Below are positions 25,317-36,051 of a stretch of DNA of 64,000 bases, one piece after another. The notes below the pieces were generated by a model, which saw only the letters and a program-made list of their open reading frames with translations, ran no database searches and was not told where the DNA came from. The first letter of the stretch is position 1. Each line of letters starts with the position of its first letter. This DNA is from Novosphingobium fuchskuhlense (lineage in GTDB: Bacteria; Pseudomonadota; Alphaproteobacteria; Sphingomonadales; Sphingomonadaceae): contig NZ_KQ954244.1 of the NCBI RefSeq assembly GCF_001519075.1, forward strand, positions 699,934-763,933, read 5' to 3'. The position numbers and the translations under genes were made by a program.

Positions 25317-27257
25317 ATGAATGACGACCAGCCGCAGGGGAATCCCTGGATCAAAAGCCTCCTGATCTGGGGTGGCATTTTTCTTGCGCTGCTGCTGGTG
25401 GTCTCGATGTTCAACACGCGGACCGACCCTGCCGGGACTGTCATCCCCTATTCCGATTTTCGCGCAAGTGTTGTGCAGGATAATGTGCGTGAGGTACAAG
25501 TCGGACCGGATCGCATAACGGGCACGCTCAAAAACGATCAACAGTTCGCCACCGTCCCAGTCCCCGGAGACGCGGAACTCACCAAGCTCCTCCAGGAGCA
25601 TGGCGTGAGGTACGCGGGTAAGGCTCAGGAGGAACCCAATCTCCTGCTCTATATTCTTGCACAGTCCTTGCCGTTCCTCCTGATCCTCGGCGTGGCATTT
25701 TTTGCCCTTCGTCAGGTGCAGAAAGGTGGCGGATCAGGCGCGATGGGCTTTGGCAAATCCAAGGCCAAGCTTTTGACCGAGCGGTCCGGCAAGGTGACCT
25801 TCGATGATGTTGCTGGTATCGACGAAGCGCGTGAGGAACTTCAGGAAATCGTCGAGTTCCTGCGGGATCCAAGCCGCTTTTCGAAACTTGGCGGCCAGAT
25901 CCCGAAGGGTGCGTTGCTGGTTGGTTCGCCCGGAACTGGCAAGACCCTGCTCGCCCGCGCCATTGCTGGCGAGGCGGGCGTTCCGTTTTTCACAATCTCC
26001 GGCTCGGATTTTGTCGAGATGTTCGTCGGCGTGGGCGCGAGCCGTGTGCGTGACATGTTCGATCAAGCCAAGAAGAATGCGCCTTGCATCGTGTTCATTG
26101 ACGAAATTGACGCCGTAGGTCGTCATCGTGGACATGGCCTTGGCAATTCGAATGACGAACGCGAGCAGACGCTGAACCAACTCCTCGTCGAGATGGACGG
26201 CTTCGAGGCCAACGAGGGGATCATCATCATCGCGGCGACCAATCGCCCTGATGTGCTCGATCCCGCGCTGCTTCGTCCCGGCCGCTTTGATCGGCAGGTT
26301 GTAGTGCCGATCCCCGATATCGATGGGCGCGAAAAGATCCTCAGCGTGCACATGAAGAAGGTTCCGCTTGCGCCAGACGTGCTCCCTCGTGTGATCGCCC
26401 GTGGCACCCCCGGGTTCTCTGGCGCGGACCTTGCCAACCTCGTCAACGAGGCAGCATTGCTGGCTGCCCGCCGTAACAAGCGGCTGGTCGCGATGCAGGA
26501 GTTCGAAGACGCCAAGGACAAGGTCATGATGGGCGCTGAGCGCAGATCGATGGTCATGACCGACGACGAGAAGAAGATGACGGCGTATCATGAGGCGGGG
26601 CACGCAATCGTGTCGATAAACGAGGCAGCCTCGGACCCGATTCACAAGGCTACGATCATTCCGCGTGGTCGCGCACTCGGCATGGTGATGCGGCTGCCGG
26701 AACGCGATAGCTATTCTTACCACCGTGACAAGATGCACGCCAATCTCTCTGTAAGTATGGGCGGCCGCGTCGCTGAGGAACTGATTTTCGGATACGATAA
26801 GGTCTCTTCCGGTGCATCGTCGGATATTCAGTACGCTACCAGCCTGGCGCGCAACATGGTGACCAAGTGGGGCATGTCCGACAAATTGGGCCCACTTCAG
26901 TACGAAGAGGCGCAGGAAGGCTACCTCGGTATGGGCGGTTCGCACCGCACGATGATGTCTGACGAGACCAACAAGCTGATCGACAGCGAAATCCGGATGT
27001 TGGTCGACGGAGCACACGCCCGTGCAACCCAGATCCTCAAGTCAAACGAAGACAAGCTGCACATGCTGGCTCAGGCGCTGCTGGAGTACGAGACTCTCAG
27101 TGGCGACGAGATCCGCGTTTTGATGGAGAACGGCAGGCTCGACCGGCCGGAGCCCCCGATCGGGACTTTGCGGCCGGTGACCAGCCAGGGCGCTACTGTC
27201 CCGCGTGCGGGACGCCGTTTCTCTGGCTCTGGCGATCCACATCCGGCTGGGGCTTGA
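25317..27257 (+). CDS. ftsH: ATP-dependent zinc metalloprotease FtsH
   Basis: A membrane-anchored AAA+ protease that degrades misfolded membrane proteins and regulators. The 646-aa protein has TM1 at about residues 13-31, a periplasmic segment, TM2 at about 109-131, Walker A GSPGTGKT (203-210), Walker B IVFIDEID, the second-region-of-homology arginines in RPGRFDRQ, and the zinc site HEAGH at 425-429 with the third ligand region in [12 protein letters not shown]. The C-terminal tail after residue 615 is polar. It follows cpoB and tilS, the order usual in alphaproteobacteria. Confidence 0.98.
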   Translation: MNDDQPQGNPWIKSLLIWGGIFLALLLVVSMFNTRTDPAGTVIPYSDFRASVVQDNVREVQVGPDRITGTLKNDQQFATVPVPGDAELTKLLQEHGVRYAGKAQEEPNLLLYILAQSLPFLLILGVAFFALRQVQKGGGSGAMGFGKSKAKLLTERSGKVTFDDVAGIDEAREELQEIVEFLRDPSRFSKLGGQIPKGALLVGSPGTGKTLLARAIAGEAGVPFFTISGSDFVEMFVGVGASRVRDMFDQAKKNAPCIVFIDEIDAVGRHRGHGLGNSNDEREQTLNQLLVEMDGFEANEGIIIIAATNRPDVLDPALLRPGRFDRQVVVPIPDIDGREKILSVHMKKVPLAPDVLPRVIARGTPGFSGADLANLVNEAALLAARRNKRLVAMQEFEDAKDKVMMGAERRSMVMTDDEKKMTAYHEAGHAIVSINEAASDPIHKATIIPRGRALGMVMRLPERDSYSYHRDKMHANLSVSMGGRVAEELIFGYDKVSSGASSDIQYATSLARNMVTKWGMSDKLGPLQYEEAQEGYLGMGGSHRTMMSDETNKLIDSEIRMLVDGAHARATQILKSNEDKLHMLAQALLEYETLSGDEIRVLMENGRLDRPEPPIGTLRPVTSQGATVPRAGRRFSGSGDPHPAGA

Positions 27258-27278
27258 ACCAAAAAAGGGCGGGCAACT

Positions 27279-28256
27279 GTGGAAGTCAGCGAAGCAATCG
27301 TGATCCGCGCGTATGGCGGACCAGAGGTCATGGAAATTGAACGGATAGAGGTCGCTGCCCCCGGTCCCGGCGATCTGCTCATTCGCCAGCATGCTGCGTC
27401 TGTCAATTTTCATGACATCTATGTGCGCTCTGGTTCCTATCGCACGCTTGACCTGCCTGGGATTCCGGGACTTGAGGCCGTCGGCACTGTTGAAACGGTT
27501 GGCGCCGACGTCACAGATTTCAAGCCAGGTGACAGAATTGCATACATTGCTCGCAATTACGGGGGCTATTCCCGGTTGCGCGTGGTCAGTGCTACACTCG
27601 CCGTGCCGGTTCCGGCGGGCATAGATGATGCGATAGCAGCCGCTTGGTTCCTGAAAGGGCTCACTGCGCAAGCGCTAGTTGACGAAGTGGAGCCAGTCCG
27701 CCCTGGCATGGCTGTGCTGGTTCAGGCTGCTGGAGGCGGCGTAGGCCAACTGGTCGCTCGGATGGCGCAGCTGAGAGGCGCCAAGGTAATCGGCACTGCG
27801 GGATCGCCCGAGAAGGCAGCCATCGCGCGTGTCGCGGGCTGCGATGAGGTCATTCACTATCGCGACGAGGATGTGGCTTCCCGCGTCTTGGCTTTCACAA
27901 ACGGCGCAGGTGTTGCGGCGGCTTATGATGCAGTCGGCGGGGATACGTTCGAGGGTTCGCTCGCCTCACTTGGCGTAAAGGGACATCTCGTTCACTATGG
28001 GCAGGCTTCAGGCCCAATCCCCCCATTTGATCTCTCCCGGCTAGGCGCGAAATCTGCAAAGGTTTCGCGACCTTTCTTGTGGCCTTACATATCTACGCGA
28101 GAAACCCTGCTCGCCGCGGCTGAATCATTGTTTGTTTCGATCGCGGCCGGTGAGCTGCCGCTGAGCTTGGGCGGCAGGTTCGATCTGGCAGAAGCGTCCA
28201 AGGCGCATGTGGCGCTCGAGGCGCGTGCAGCGGGTCCGTTTGTGCTTGATTGCTAG
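27279..28256 (+). CDS. NADPH:quinone oxidoreductase family protein
   Basis: A 325-aa zinc-independent medium-chain dehydrogenase/reductase. The GroES-like N-terminal domain ends near residue 130, and the nucleotide-binding domain has the Rossmann-like QAAGGGVGQLVARMAQLRGAKVIGT. The segments ASVNFHDIYVRSG and PGIPGLEAVGTVETVG are characteristic of quinone reductase QorA-type proteins; zinc ligands are absent. It starts with GTG at 27279 preceded by an AAAAAAGGG stretch, 21 bp after ftsH. It probably reduces quinones or aldehydes with NADPH; the physiological acceptor is unknown. A second, only distantly similar quinone oxidoreductase is at 40064. Confidence 0.9.
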   Translation: MEVSEAIVIRAYGGPEVMEIERIEVAAPGPGDLLIRQHAASVNFHDIYVRSGSYRTLDLPGIPGLEAVGTVETVGADVTDFKPGDRIAYIARNYGGYSRLRVVSATLAVPVPAGIDDAIAAAWFLKGLTAQALVDEVEPVRPGMAVLVQAAGGGVGQLVARMAQLRGAKVIGTAGSPEKAAIARVAGCDEVIHYRDEDVASRVLAFTNGAGVAAAYDAVGGDTFEGSLASLGVKGHLVHYGQASGPIPPFDLSRLGAKSAKVSRPFLWPYISTRETLLAAAESLFVSIAAGELPLSLGGRFDLAEASKAHVALEARAAGPFVLDC

Positions 28257-28266
28257 AGGCCGAGCT

Positions 28267-29298
28267 TCAGCCTGCGCCTGCTTCTGCCGCTATGGCGATG
28301 AGGTAGATCGAAAGTGCGATTGTCGCAAAAAGAAGCAAGGCGAAAGTGCGCAGCACCGCGCCCATGCGAGCAATACCGTAAGTTCCACGCACCTGCTTGT
28401 ACATGTGCACTGGCGGTATCAGGGTCATTATGCTGGCAAGAATATCAGCACCAACGTAGCCAGCAAGCATCCCGGCTGCGAACAGAAGTGTCATGAAGCT
28501 AAGAGAATACGTCACGAAAACGGTGTGATCATAGAGGTGAAAGCGCCGGCTGAAGGGGAATAACAGCCAAAGGAACGGGATCGAGATGGGTACCAGTGCC
28601 CAACTATATTTATATGCGTGGCTTTGCATCTTGTAGAGCACCAGCTTGGGGTTGCTCTGGGTCTCGTCAATCACCTGGTCGAGAATGGAGAAACCGGTTG
28701 AGGAGAGCTTCTCTCCACCGATTCGACGCATTGTAGCCAGCGCGCGCTTCTGCTGCGCAATATCAACGTCCACGTCGTCGGTATCTCCACCAGATGCCTC
28801 AATCGCAGTGCGCTTGGCCAGCGACGCCTGAAGAGCTTTTTCGACTTCAGCCGTGCTCTTACTCATCCCGGCGGTGATTGCCGTTTCGCCACCTTTGCCA
28901 AGATCAAGTTCGCCTGCCGTTTTCTGAAAGACGGCAAACATAATAAAGACACTGAACAAGAACAGTGCAAGCGGTGAAACGTACCGCGCGCGGCGGCCAT
29001 CGATGTATTCGCGGGTCAGTTGACCGGGGCGTAGTGCGAGCATCGGCAGTGTTCGCCAGACCTTGCCCTCAAAGTGGAAGACACCGTGAAGGAGATCATG
29101 GAAGAATGCGCCGATTGTGCGGTGCACGTGCGCTGCTTGCCCGCAGCTATGACAGTAGCTGCCTACCAACTCAGTACCGCAGTTGAGACAGGCACTCTCG
29201 TGCGTGTGCCCTCTGTCGCTTTCCCCTGCTTTGGGCTCGATCGTGCGGGCTGTTAGTCCGGCGCCGATGGCGTCTCCCAATACTTGTGCCTCACTCAT
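28267..29298 (-). CDS. DUF3667 domain-containing membrane protein
   Basis: A 343-aa protein with an N-terminal zinc-ribbon-like motif CLNCGTEL ... YCHSCGQ, then a short amphipathic region (HRTIGAFFHDLLHGVFHFEG) followed by about five TM segments. This layout is the DUF3667 family, of unknown function. Between TM segments lies a polar coiled-coil-like insertion (about residues 140-225). The ATG at 29298 is preferred over upstream in-frame starts because it begins the typical polar N-terminus (MSEAQVLGDAIGAG) and has GGAAG 10 nt upstream. It converges on the quinone oxidoreductase gene. Confidence 0.8.
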   Translation of the reverse strand: MSEAQVLGDAIGAGLTARTIEPKAGESDRGHTHESACLNCGTELVGSYCHSCGQAAHVHRTIGAFFHDLLHGVFHFEGKVWRTLPMLALRPGQLTREYIDGRRARYVSPLALFLFSVFIMFAVFQKTAGELDLGKGGETAITAGMSKSTAEVEKALQASLAKRTAIEASGGDTDDVDVDIAQQKRALATMRRIGGEKLSSTGFSILDQVIDETQSNPKLVLYKMQSHAYKYSWALVPISIPFLWLLFPFSRRFHLYDHTVFVTYSLSFMTLLFAAGMLAGYVGADILASIMTLIPPVHMYKQVRGTYGIARMGAVLRTFALLLFATIALSIYLIAIAAEAGAG

Positions 29299-29533
29299 GC
29301 TTGCAATGCTTCCGAGATAGTTCGTCAAGTCGCCGAACATGTTAGCCAAAAGTGCCGAACCTGGCCATGCCTCGTAACTGATCGGTTCGCGCCGTCCCTT
29401 TCCTCACCGCGTGCACGCGGTCCGCACGGGTTTACGCCGAATTAACCTTGCAGGTGCAGGAAATCGGCTTCGGTGGAACCGTCTGCGCTCGGCTGCCTAG
29501 ACCGGTCTCTCAGCGGAAAGGAAGACTACTAGG

Positions 29534-31114
29534 GTGTTGGGCCCACGCGAGGAACTGGGGCTGGCCGGAGGGGCGACCTTTGGGCGCGCGCGCTCTTCAG
29601 CCGCGCCCGCTCGCCGTGCTTCCCTCTTGCCATCGCCCGTTCCGCAACCACTGCCAGAGCCTGCTTTTCGGGACAAACCGCATCCATTTGCAAGGCAATG
29701 GGACGAGGTGTGCCGCAGAATCGAGCGCTGGGCGGCTGTGCGCAGCCTTGCCCCAGATCTAGCCGAGAACGTTGGCAGCCTAGGTTGGTTTCGTGGTCTC
29801 GCCTTGTTCATCAGCCTTATGCTGATCGCAATTATGTTCTGGCCCCGCTTCGCCCCACTTGAAGCGGCGCCATTGGTCGCGCTCGATGAAGGTTCGCAGG
29901 CCGAGTTTGGCGCTCAAGCAGTGCGAGCATTCGCCCTGGGTTCCACACAAGGGCGACACTTCGCAGCCACAGACGCCGTCTCGCGCCTTGCAGCTGCGCC
30001 CGAACGCCCGGAAATTCAGCTGACCGCTACAATCGGGGAGAACGATAGCTTGCCTAGCATGCTGCAGCGGGCAGGTGTCGGCAGCGGTGATGCAGGACAG
30101 GTCGCTGTTCTGGTTGCAAATGCTTTCCCTTTGACTGAGATTGCAACCGGCACTCGCTTTTCCATCACTTTGGGCGCGCGCAGCTCCCCGTCGGATCCGC
30201 GGCCTCTGGTTGCGATCGGGTTCCGTCCCCGTTTCGATCTCGCGCTTGCAATCACTCGGCAGAACGGAGGCCTCGTCCTCTCCCGCAAGCCAATCGCTGT
30301 GGACTCTAAGCCGCTTCGTGTTCAAGGCCTCGTCGGCGATAGCCTCTATCGTTCTGCTCGTGCGGCAGGCGCGGCGCCTGGTGCCGTACGGGACTATCTG
30401 CGGGCCATTGAGCAAGCACTTCCGTTAGAAGAGATCGCGCCAACTGACACGTTCGATCTTGTCTTATCCTACAAATACGCCGCTGATGGCGAAGGCGAGG
30501 CGGGCGACCTGCTTTACGCAGGTGTGGTTCGTGAGGGTCGGCCGCGCGCACAGTTGCTGCGTTGGGGAACAGACCGCGGGTTTGCGTCGCTCGCTGACAT
30601 TACCGGGGCGGGACAGTCGGAAACCGGCATATTTGGCGCACCGGTCGCGGGGCATATGACCTCAGGTTACGGTATGCGGCGTCATCCGATCCTCGGCTAT
30701 GTTCGTATGCATTCGGGTGTGGATTTCGCCGCTTCCTGGGGCTCTCCGATCTACGCAGTAACCGATGGCCATGTGCAGTATGCCGGTTGGCATGGTGGGC
30801 ACGGCAATTACGTCAGGCTCGAACATGGCGGCGGAATCGCCACAGGCTATGGTCACATGAGCCGGATTGCGGTGTCTCCGGGCGCAATGGTTCGCCGAGG
30901 ACAGATCATCGGCTATGTCGGATCGACAGGCCTCTCCACCGGTGCGCATCTTCACTATGAGGTTTATCGGGGTGGCCAGACCGTCGATCCGATGTCGGTG
31001 CGAATGATCCAGCGCCGACAGGCGGCCGATCCCAGGCAAGTGGCCGCGTTTAGGGCACGGCTGCAGGCACTTTTGGCGGTTCGACCCAGTGCCATTCTGG
31101 GCCCCCAACGGTAG
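29534..31114 (+). CDS. M23 family metallopeptidase (LytM domain)
   Basis: A 526-aa peptidoglycan endopeptidase candidate. A proline-rich cytoplasmic N-terminus precedes a single TM (about residues 91-110). A periplasmic region of the OapA/LysM-like kind (about 160-350) leads to a C-terminal M23 domain. Catalytic elements are intact: MHSGVDF (HxxxD zinc ligands) and HLHYE. It starts with GTG at 29534 after AAGGAAG. It is an active-type LytM enzyme, in contrast to the degenerate copy at 46822. It stands apart from other shape genes and is followed by hemB. Confidence 0.9.
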   Translation: MLGPREELGLAGGATFGRARSSAAPARRASLLPSPVPQPLPEPAFRDKPHPFARQWDEVCRRIERWAAVRSLAPDLAENVGSLGWFRGLALFISLMLIAIMFWPRFAPLEAAPLVALDEGSQAEFGAQAVRAFALGSTQGRHFAATDAVSRLAAAPERPEIQLTATIGENDSLPSMLQRAGVGSGDAGQVAVLVANAFPLTEIATGTRFSITLGARSSPSDPRPLVAIGFRPRFDLALAITRQNGGLVLSRKPIAVDSKPLRVQGLVGDSLYRSARAAGAAPGAVRDYLRAIEQALPLEEIAPTDTFDLVLSYKYAADGEGEAGDLLYAGVVREGRPRAQLLRWGTDRGFASLADITGAGQSETGIFGAPVAGHMTSGYGMRRHPILGYVRMHSGVDFAASWGSPIYAVTDGHVQYAGWHGGHGNYVRLEHGGGIATGYGHMSRIAVSPGAMVRRGQIIGYVGSTGLSTGAHLHYEVYRGGQTVDPMSVRMIQRRQAADPRQVAAFRARLQALLAVRPSAILGPQR

Positions 31115-31157
31115 CTGAGCGCTCCGACCTGTTGCCCTTGGAGACGGTAGAGCCTAA

Positions 31158-32162
<1,005 letters not shown>

Positions 32163-32167
32163 AAGCG

Positions 32168-32195
32168 GCATGCTCGCACTCGTGCGCGAGCATGC
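32168..32195 (+). terminator. Hairpin after hemB
   Basis: GCATGCTCGC (32168-32177) and GCGAGCATGC (32186-32195) form a perfect 10-bp stem with an 8-nt loop, 6 bp after the hemB stop. The following bases are not a clear T-run. The remaining 265 bp to the next gene contain only short frames without support. Confidence 0.5.
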
Positions 32196-32460
32196 AATGT
32201 CTCCTTGGTGCTAGAGCGCAAAGTGGAAGATGCCTTAGCCGTATTCTGCGGGATGCTACCGCCCCGTTTGCTGATCTTCGTATACGATATCGGCCGGTAT
32301 CTCGCTCAGCGCTGCTTGGGGCTGATGGAGCGGATCGGCGTAGTTCATGATCCTGACGAGAATTTCGATCACCCCGCTATTTGCTAGGGCAAGCAAATGC
32401 GGCCCGTTATCCTGTATCGCAATTATCGACCAAACCTCCGGGGCGTTTGAAGGAAGCGCT

Positions 32461-33030
32461 ATGCATCAAGATGTGACCATTGCCGCCATTCACGGCAAAG
32501 CCCCACGCATTCATCCGAGCGCGTTCATCGCGCCGGGCTGCAGGATCATCGGCGATGTCGAGATCGGACCAGAGGCCTCTGTCTGGTACAATTGCGTGCT
32601 GCGCGGAGACGTGAACCGGATCGTGATCGGCGCGCGCAGCAACATTCAGGACGGGACCGTGATCCACTGCGACAGTCCGGATCCACGCACTATACAGGGC
32701 TTCCCGACCTTGATCGGGGATGACGTACTCGTCGGGCACATGGCGATGTTGCATGGCTGCACGCTCGAGGACCGCGCGTTTGTGGGCCTTGGTGCTGTGG
32801 TGATGAACGGCGCGGTTATCGAAGGCAATGGCATGCTGGCGGCGGGCGCGCTGCTTACCCCGGGTAAGCGTATCGCTTCGCGCCAGTTGTGGGGTGGTCG
32901 GCCTGCCGTTTACATGCGCGGTCTGACTGACATGGCGATACATGAAATGCAGTTGGGCGTCGCCCATTACGTCGACAATGCACGTGCGCACCGCGCCGCC
33001 CTGGCGAACAATGGCGCGTCCGAAGACTGA
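32461..33030 (+). CDS. Gamma carbonic anhydrase family protein
   Basis: A 189-aa left-handed beta-helix protein of hexapeptide repeats. The metal-binding histidines follow the gamma-class spacing: His69, His93, His98 (VIHCD, GHMAMLHGC). It probably acts as a trimer with metal bound between subunits; many such proteins are carbonic anhydrases or related acyltransferase-fold proteins (YrdA/PaaY type). GAAGGAAG precedes the ATG at 32461; an upstream extension was rejected. The DUF167 gene starts within its 3' end, so the two are coupled. Confidence 0.93.
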   Translation: MHQDVTIAAIHGKAPRIHPSAFIAPGCRIIGDVEIGPEASVWYNCVLRGDVNRIVIGARSNIQDGTVIHCDSPDPRTIQGFPTLIGDDVLVGHMAMLHGCTLEDRAFVGLGAVVMNGAVIEGNGMLAAGALLTPGKRIASRQLWGGRPAVYMRGLTDMAIHEMQLGVAHYVDNARAHRAALANNGASED

Positions 33031-33298
33031 TTTTCCTTCTGCCGAGGCGCTGCGGTCGCTTGCAGATGCCGAGGGCCGACTTGCCGTTCGAGTAACGCCC
33101 GGTTCTCGAAGTCAGGGAGTGGAAATCCAGTCCGGTCGCGTCCTAATCAAGGTGAGAACGAAGCCTGAAGACGGCAAGGCGACGGCTGATGTCATCGAAC
33201 TCCTGGGGCAGGCGCTGGCCGTTTCACCATCTCGGATTGCCTTGTTGCGCGGCGCAACTTCACGGGAAAAGCTGTTTAGGATTCCGCTGGAAGTCTGA
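33011..33298 (+). CDS. DUF167 (YggU) family protein
   Basis: A 95-aa protein of the DUF167 family: GRLAVRVTPGSRSQGVEI, LIKVRTKPEDGKATADVIELL and LLRGATSREKLFRI are the diagnostic blocks. The function is not established. Its ATG lies 20 bp inside the carbonic anhydrase-like gene, and its 3' end overlaps the convergent DUF1275 gene by 23 bp. Confidence 0.9.
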   Translation: MARPKTDFPSAEALRSLADAEGRLAVRVTPGSRSQGVEIQSGRVLIKVRTKPEDGKATADVIELLGQALAVSPSRIALLRGATSREKLFRIPLEV

Positions 33299-33914
33299 CC
33301 GCAACCAGCGCCATTGTCGCTGCCCAAGCTGACGCGATCCACAGGCAGCCGAATGGCAATCGGCTTTGCAAGAGCCCACCGAGGACGGCGCCTGAAAGCA
33401 GGCCGGTCCAAAGAAGTCCCCATTGGATCCAGCCTGGCTCGGCTTTGCCAACAAGCCAAAGCGCGAGCCCTTGTCCCAGTCGGACCAGTGCGCCAGTCAT
33501 ATAGGTCAAACCCACTGTAACTTCGCCGCCGCGCTGAAACGTGTTGTTGATCGCTCCCATGGCAAGAACGGCGGTGGCCAGCATTGCTGTCTCGTGCCCG
33601 AGCGCGCGAGCCGTCGCACTGATCAGCAAGAGTAGAGCGACCAACCCCAGAATCGCTGGCTTGCGGCGCCCGCCGGCCCGAAGGGCCACCAATGCGCCGA
33701 GAGTTACGCCGCAAAGAAAACCTGCGATGAGTGATGCAGGTATCAGAGTTGCGCTGGCCGATGTGCCAAGCGCTACCCCCAGCCGTGTCGAGTTGCCAGA
33801 CATGAACGAGATGAAATAGCCATTGGCCGAAAGAAAGCCGATGGCATCGACAAACCCGGCAAGCCCGGAAAGCGCAATCGCCAGTTTGCGTCGGCGGAGA
33901 TCATAGCGCAGCAT
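33276..33914 (-). CDS. DUF1275 (YoaK) family membrane protein
   Basis: A 212-aa protein with about six hydrophobic segments. FVDAIGFLSANGYFISFMSGNSTRLG is the family signature (DA-x-x-F near the first TM and MSGN-x-T). The C-terminal GEVTVGLTYMTGALVRLGQ repeats the signature, reflecting two-fold internal symmetry. The family has no assigned function. The 3' end overlaps the convergent DUF167 gene by 23 bp. A longer in-frame extension beyond 33914 runs into the truncated hemoglobin gene and is not coding. Confidence 0.88.
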   Translation of the reverse strand: MLRYDLRRRKLAIALSGLAGFVDAIGFLSANGYFISFMSGNSTRLGVALGTSASATLIPASLIAGFLCGVTLGALVALRAGGRRKPAILGLVALLLLISATARALGHETAMLATAVLAMGAINNTFQRGGEVTVGLTYMTGALVRLGQGLALWLVGKAEPGWIQWGLLWTGLLSGAVLGGLLQSRLPFGCLWIASAWAATMALVAVRLPAES

Positions 33915-33949
33915 GCCGTGATCCCATCCAGTTTTGCGATCCTCGCGAA

Positions 33950-34345
33950 TCAGGCCTTGGCCATCCCCCGCGCCATTCTGTCGAGCACATCTGCCAGCGC
34001 CTCGGCGATGGCCGCATCTTCGGGCGCAACATCGGTAATGGCCTGTCGCATCGCGTCTGCCCATTGGTTCGCAGTCGCCTTGTTGATGCCGAAGCGCGTA
34101 TGCATGCTGACCATGCACTTGCCGGGATTGGCGTCCCACCATGTGCGCGGTCCGCCGCTCCAGCCGGCGAGGAAGAGTGGAAGCGATTCGCGCATCGGTG
34201 CCAAATCGAATGAGTGCATTGCCCTCAGTTCCGCAAATCCAGGCTCGGTCTCCATGAGCGTGTAAAAGCGGTCGGTTATCTGGCGCAGGACAGTCAACCC
34301 GCCAATCCGGTCGTATGGGCTGACAGCTTGGGTTTCGATCGTCAT
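33950..34345 (-). CDS. Group II truncated hemoglobin
   Basis: A 131-aa globin-fold protein binding haem in a 2-on-2 helical sandwich. Visible features are SPYDRIGGLTVLRQITDRFYTLM at the start, ELRAMHSFDLAPMRESLPLFLAGWSGGP with the conserved Trp of group II globins, and MHTRFGINKATANQWADAM with the proximal His region. Roles in NO or oxygen handling are known for relatives. The ATG at 34345 is preferred to a longer frame to 34429 that overlaps the ligase end. It lies downstream of the DNA ligase gene on the minus strand. Confidence 0.9.
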   Translation of the reverse strand: MTIETQAVSPYDRIGGLTVLRQITDRFYTLMETEPGFAELRAMHSFDLAPMRESLPLFLAGWSGGPRTWWDANPGKCMVSMHTRFGINKATANQWADAMRQAITDVAPEDAAIAEALADVLDRMARGMAKA

Positions 34346-34425
34346 GGCCAAGAGCGCTGACTCCAGAAGAATATTGCGGCAAGCCTTCCTCTGCCAGTCC
34401 GCTGCGCCAGCTACCTTGATTGAAA

Positions 34426-36021
34426 TCAAGTTACCATAGCCCGTAAGGTTTCGAGCCGATCCGCTTCGTGTGCAGGCTTGTCCTCACGGATACGGTGAAT
34501 CCGGGGGAAACGCATCGCGAGTCCGGACTTGTGCCGCTTGCTCAGATGCACCGAATCGAACGCCACTTCGAACACCAGACTGCGGTCAGTCTCGCGAACG
34601 GGGCCATACTTTGCGACTGTATGTTGCCGCACATGCCGATCGAGGAATCGGAGTTCTTCGTCGGTAAATCCGAAGTAGGCCTTGCCGACAGGCAGCAGGT
34701 CTGCGCCTGTATCCGGATCGCCGTTCCAACAACCGAAAGTGAAATCTGAGTAGAATGATGAGCGCTTGCCCGAGCCACGCTGCGCATACATGAGCACGCA
34801 ATCGATCAGCAGCGGCTCGCGTTTCCATTTGTACCAGAGTCCAGCTCGGCGTCCGGCAACATATGGCGATTGGCGATGCTTGAGCATGATGCCTTCGATT
34901 GCCGAATCGCGCGCGCCCGCGCGAATCTTGGCAAGTGTCTCCATGTCGCTCACCGGGATCGTTTCCGAAAGGTCGAAACGGTCTGGTTCGAGCCTCGGGA
35001 TCAGCGCTTCCAGTCGGGCTCGGCGCACCGCCCAGGGTTGCTCGCGCAAGTCCTCGCTCCCATCGATCAGCAGGTCGTATAGCCTGACGAACGCTGGCGC
35101 CTCTGCTAGCATGGCTTTCGAGACGGTCTTGCGACCCAGGCGTTGCTGCAAGGCGTTGAAGCTGGCGGCACCCCCGGTATCGCCGCCTTGATCACTCCCG
35201 CGAACCAGCAACTCGCCATCAATTACAACCGGGAATGGAAGCGAAGCGGCAATTTCCGGGAAGCTGGCCGAAATCTCGTCCCCGCCACGCGAATAAACGC
35301 GCGTCTCACCCCCAACATGGACGAGTTGCACTCGAATGCCGTCCCATTTCCACTCCGCGACATAGTCTTCAAGGCTGATCTTCTCGTCCCCCAGCGGGTG
35401 TGCCAGCATGAACGGACGGAAGAGCGGCAGTAGATCGGTTCGAGGCGGCGGTGCGGCACCGGTCGCCCAAGCAAAGAGCGGCTGATATGGTGGGCTTTGG
35501 CCATGCCAGTACTCTTCCACATCTTCTATCTGCACTCTGAAAGCCTGCGCGAACGCGACCTTGGCCAGCCGGGCCGAAATACCGATTCGAAGCGCTCCCG
35601 TTGCGAACTTGATCAGGGCATAGCGGCCCGCCGTATCGAGCCGGTCAAGTAGACCTGAGAGCACTGCAGGAGCCCCAGTCTTCGTCGCATTGCTGAGCGC
35701 CGCCACGACTTCACTCAAGGTGGGTGGCGGGGCCAGTGGAGCCTGGTCGGGTTCGGGCCAGAGCAAGCTCGCTGTTTCTGCCGTATCACCCACGAAGTCC
35801 CGTGAGAGTGTCCACAACACGGGGTCGACCCGATCCGCCATCAAGCCACGGATGGTTCCGGCTTTGACTGCGGGAAAATCGACCGCGCTTGTCAGTGCAG
35901 CCAAAGCCCAGCCGCGATCCGGATCTGGCGTCTCGCAGAGATAGGCGGAGATCAGCTTCAGCTTGCCATTGCGGGAAGATGTAAGCAGCAGCTCATCGAG
36001 TAGCTTGGCAAGGCGTTTCAC
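34426..36021 (-). CDS. ATP-dependent DNA ligase (ligase-associated repair system)
   Basis: A 531-aa ligase: N-terminal DNA-binding domain (about 1-190), adenylation domain with the AMP-lysine Lys225 in EWKWDGIR, and C-terminal OB fold. Further nucleotidyltransferase motifs are VYSRGGDE, PVVIDGELLVRG, EGIMLKHRQSPY and WYKWKREP. It is of the bacterial LigB/LigC-like group that lacks LigD polymerase and nuclease domains. The GTG at 36021 is chosen because AGGA lies 7 nt upstream and the protein then starts like relatives (MKRLAKLLDELLLTSSRNGK). The MBL exonuclease gene precedes it by 30 bp, the conserved pairing of this repair module. Confidence 0.92.
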   Translation of the reverse strand: MKRLAKLLDELLLTSSRNGKLKLISAYLCETPDPDRGWALAALTSAVDFPAVKAGTIRGLMADRVDPVLWTLSRDFVGDTAETASLLWPEPDQAPLAPPPTLSEVVAALSNATKTGAPAVLSGLLDRLDTAGRYALIKFATGALRIGISARLAKVAFAQAFRVQIEDVEEYWHGQSPPYQPLFAWATGAAPPPRTDLLPLFRPFMLAHPLGDEKISLEDYVAEWKWDGIRVQLVHVGGETRVYSRGGDEISASFPEIAASLPFPVVIDGELLVRGSDQGGDTGGAASFNALQQRLGRKTVSKAMLAEAPAFVRLYDLLIDGSEDLREQPWAVRRARLEALIPRLEPDRFDLSETIPVSDMETLAKIRAGARDSAIEGIMLKHRQSPYVAGRRAGLWYKWKREPLLIDCVLMYAQRGSGKRSSFYSDFTFGCWNGDPDTGADLLPVGKAYFGFTDEELRFLDRHVRQHTVAKYGPVRETDRSLVFEVAFDSVHLSKRHKSGLAMRFPRIHRIREDKPAHEADRLETLRAMVT

Positions 36022-36051
36022 CAGTGCGTCCTGCAACTGCTGCGCATCAGG

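Noticed and set aside
25734-27017. Long antisense frame opposite ftsH
   Set aside because: It mirrors the codon structure of ftsH, is rich in His/Arg/Asp and has no family resemblance or ribosome site.
32205-32400. Short frames on both strands downstream of hemB
   Set aside because: No ribosome site, no family signature; about 30-60 codons in non-coding DNA.
33915-34382. N-terminal extension of the DUF1275 gene
   Set aside because: It lies antiparallel in frame to the truncated hemoglobin gene, which has clear globin features.
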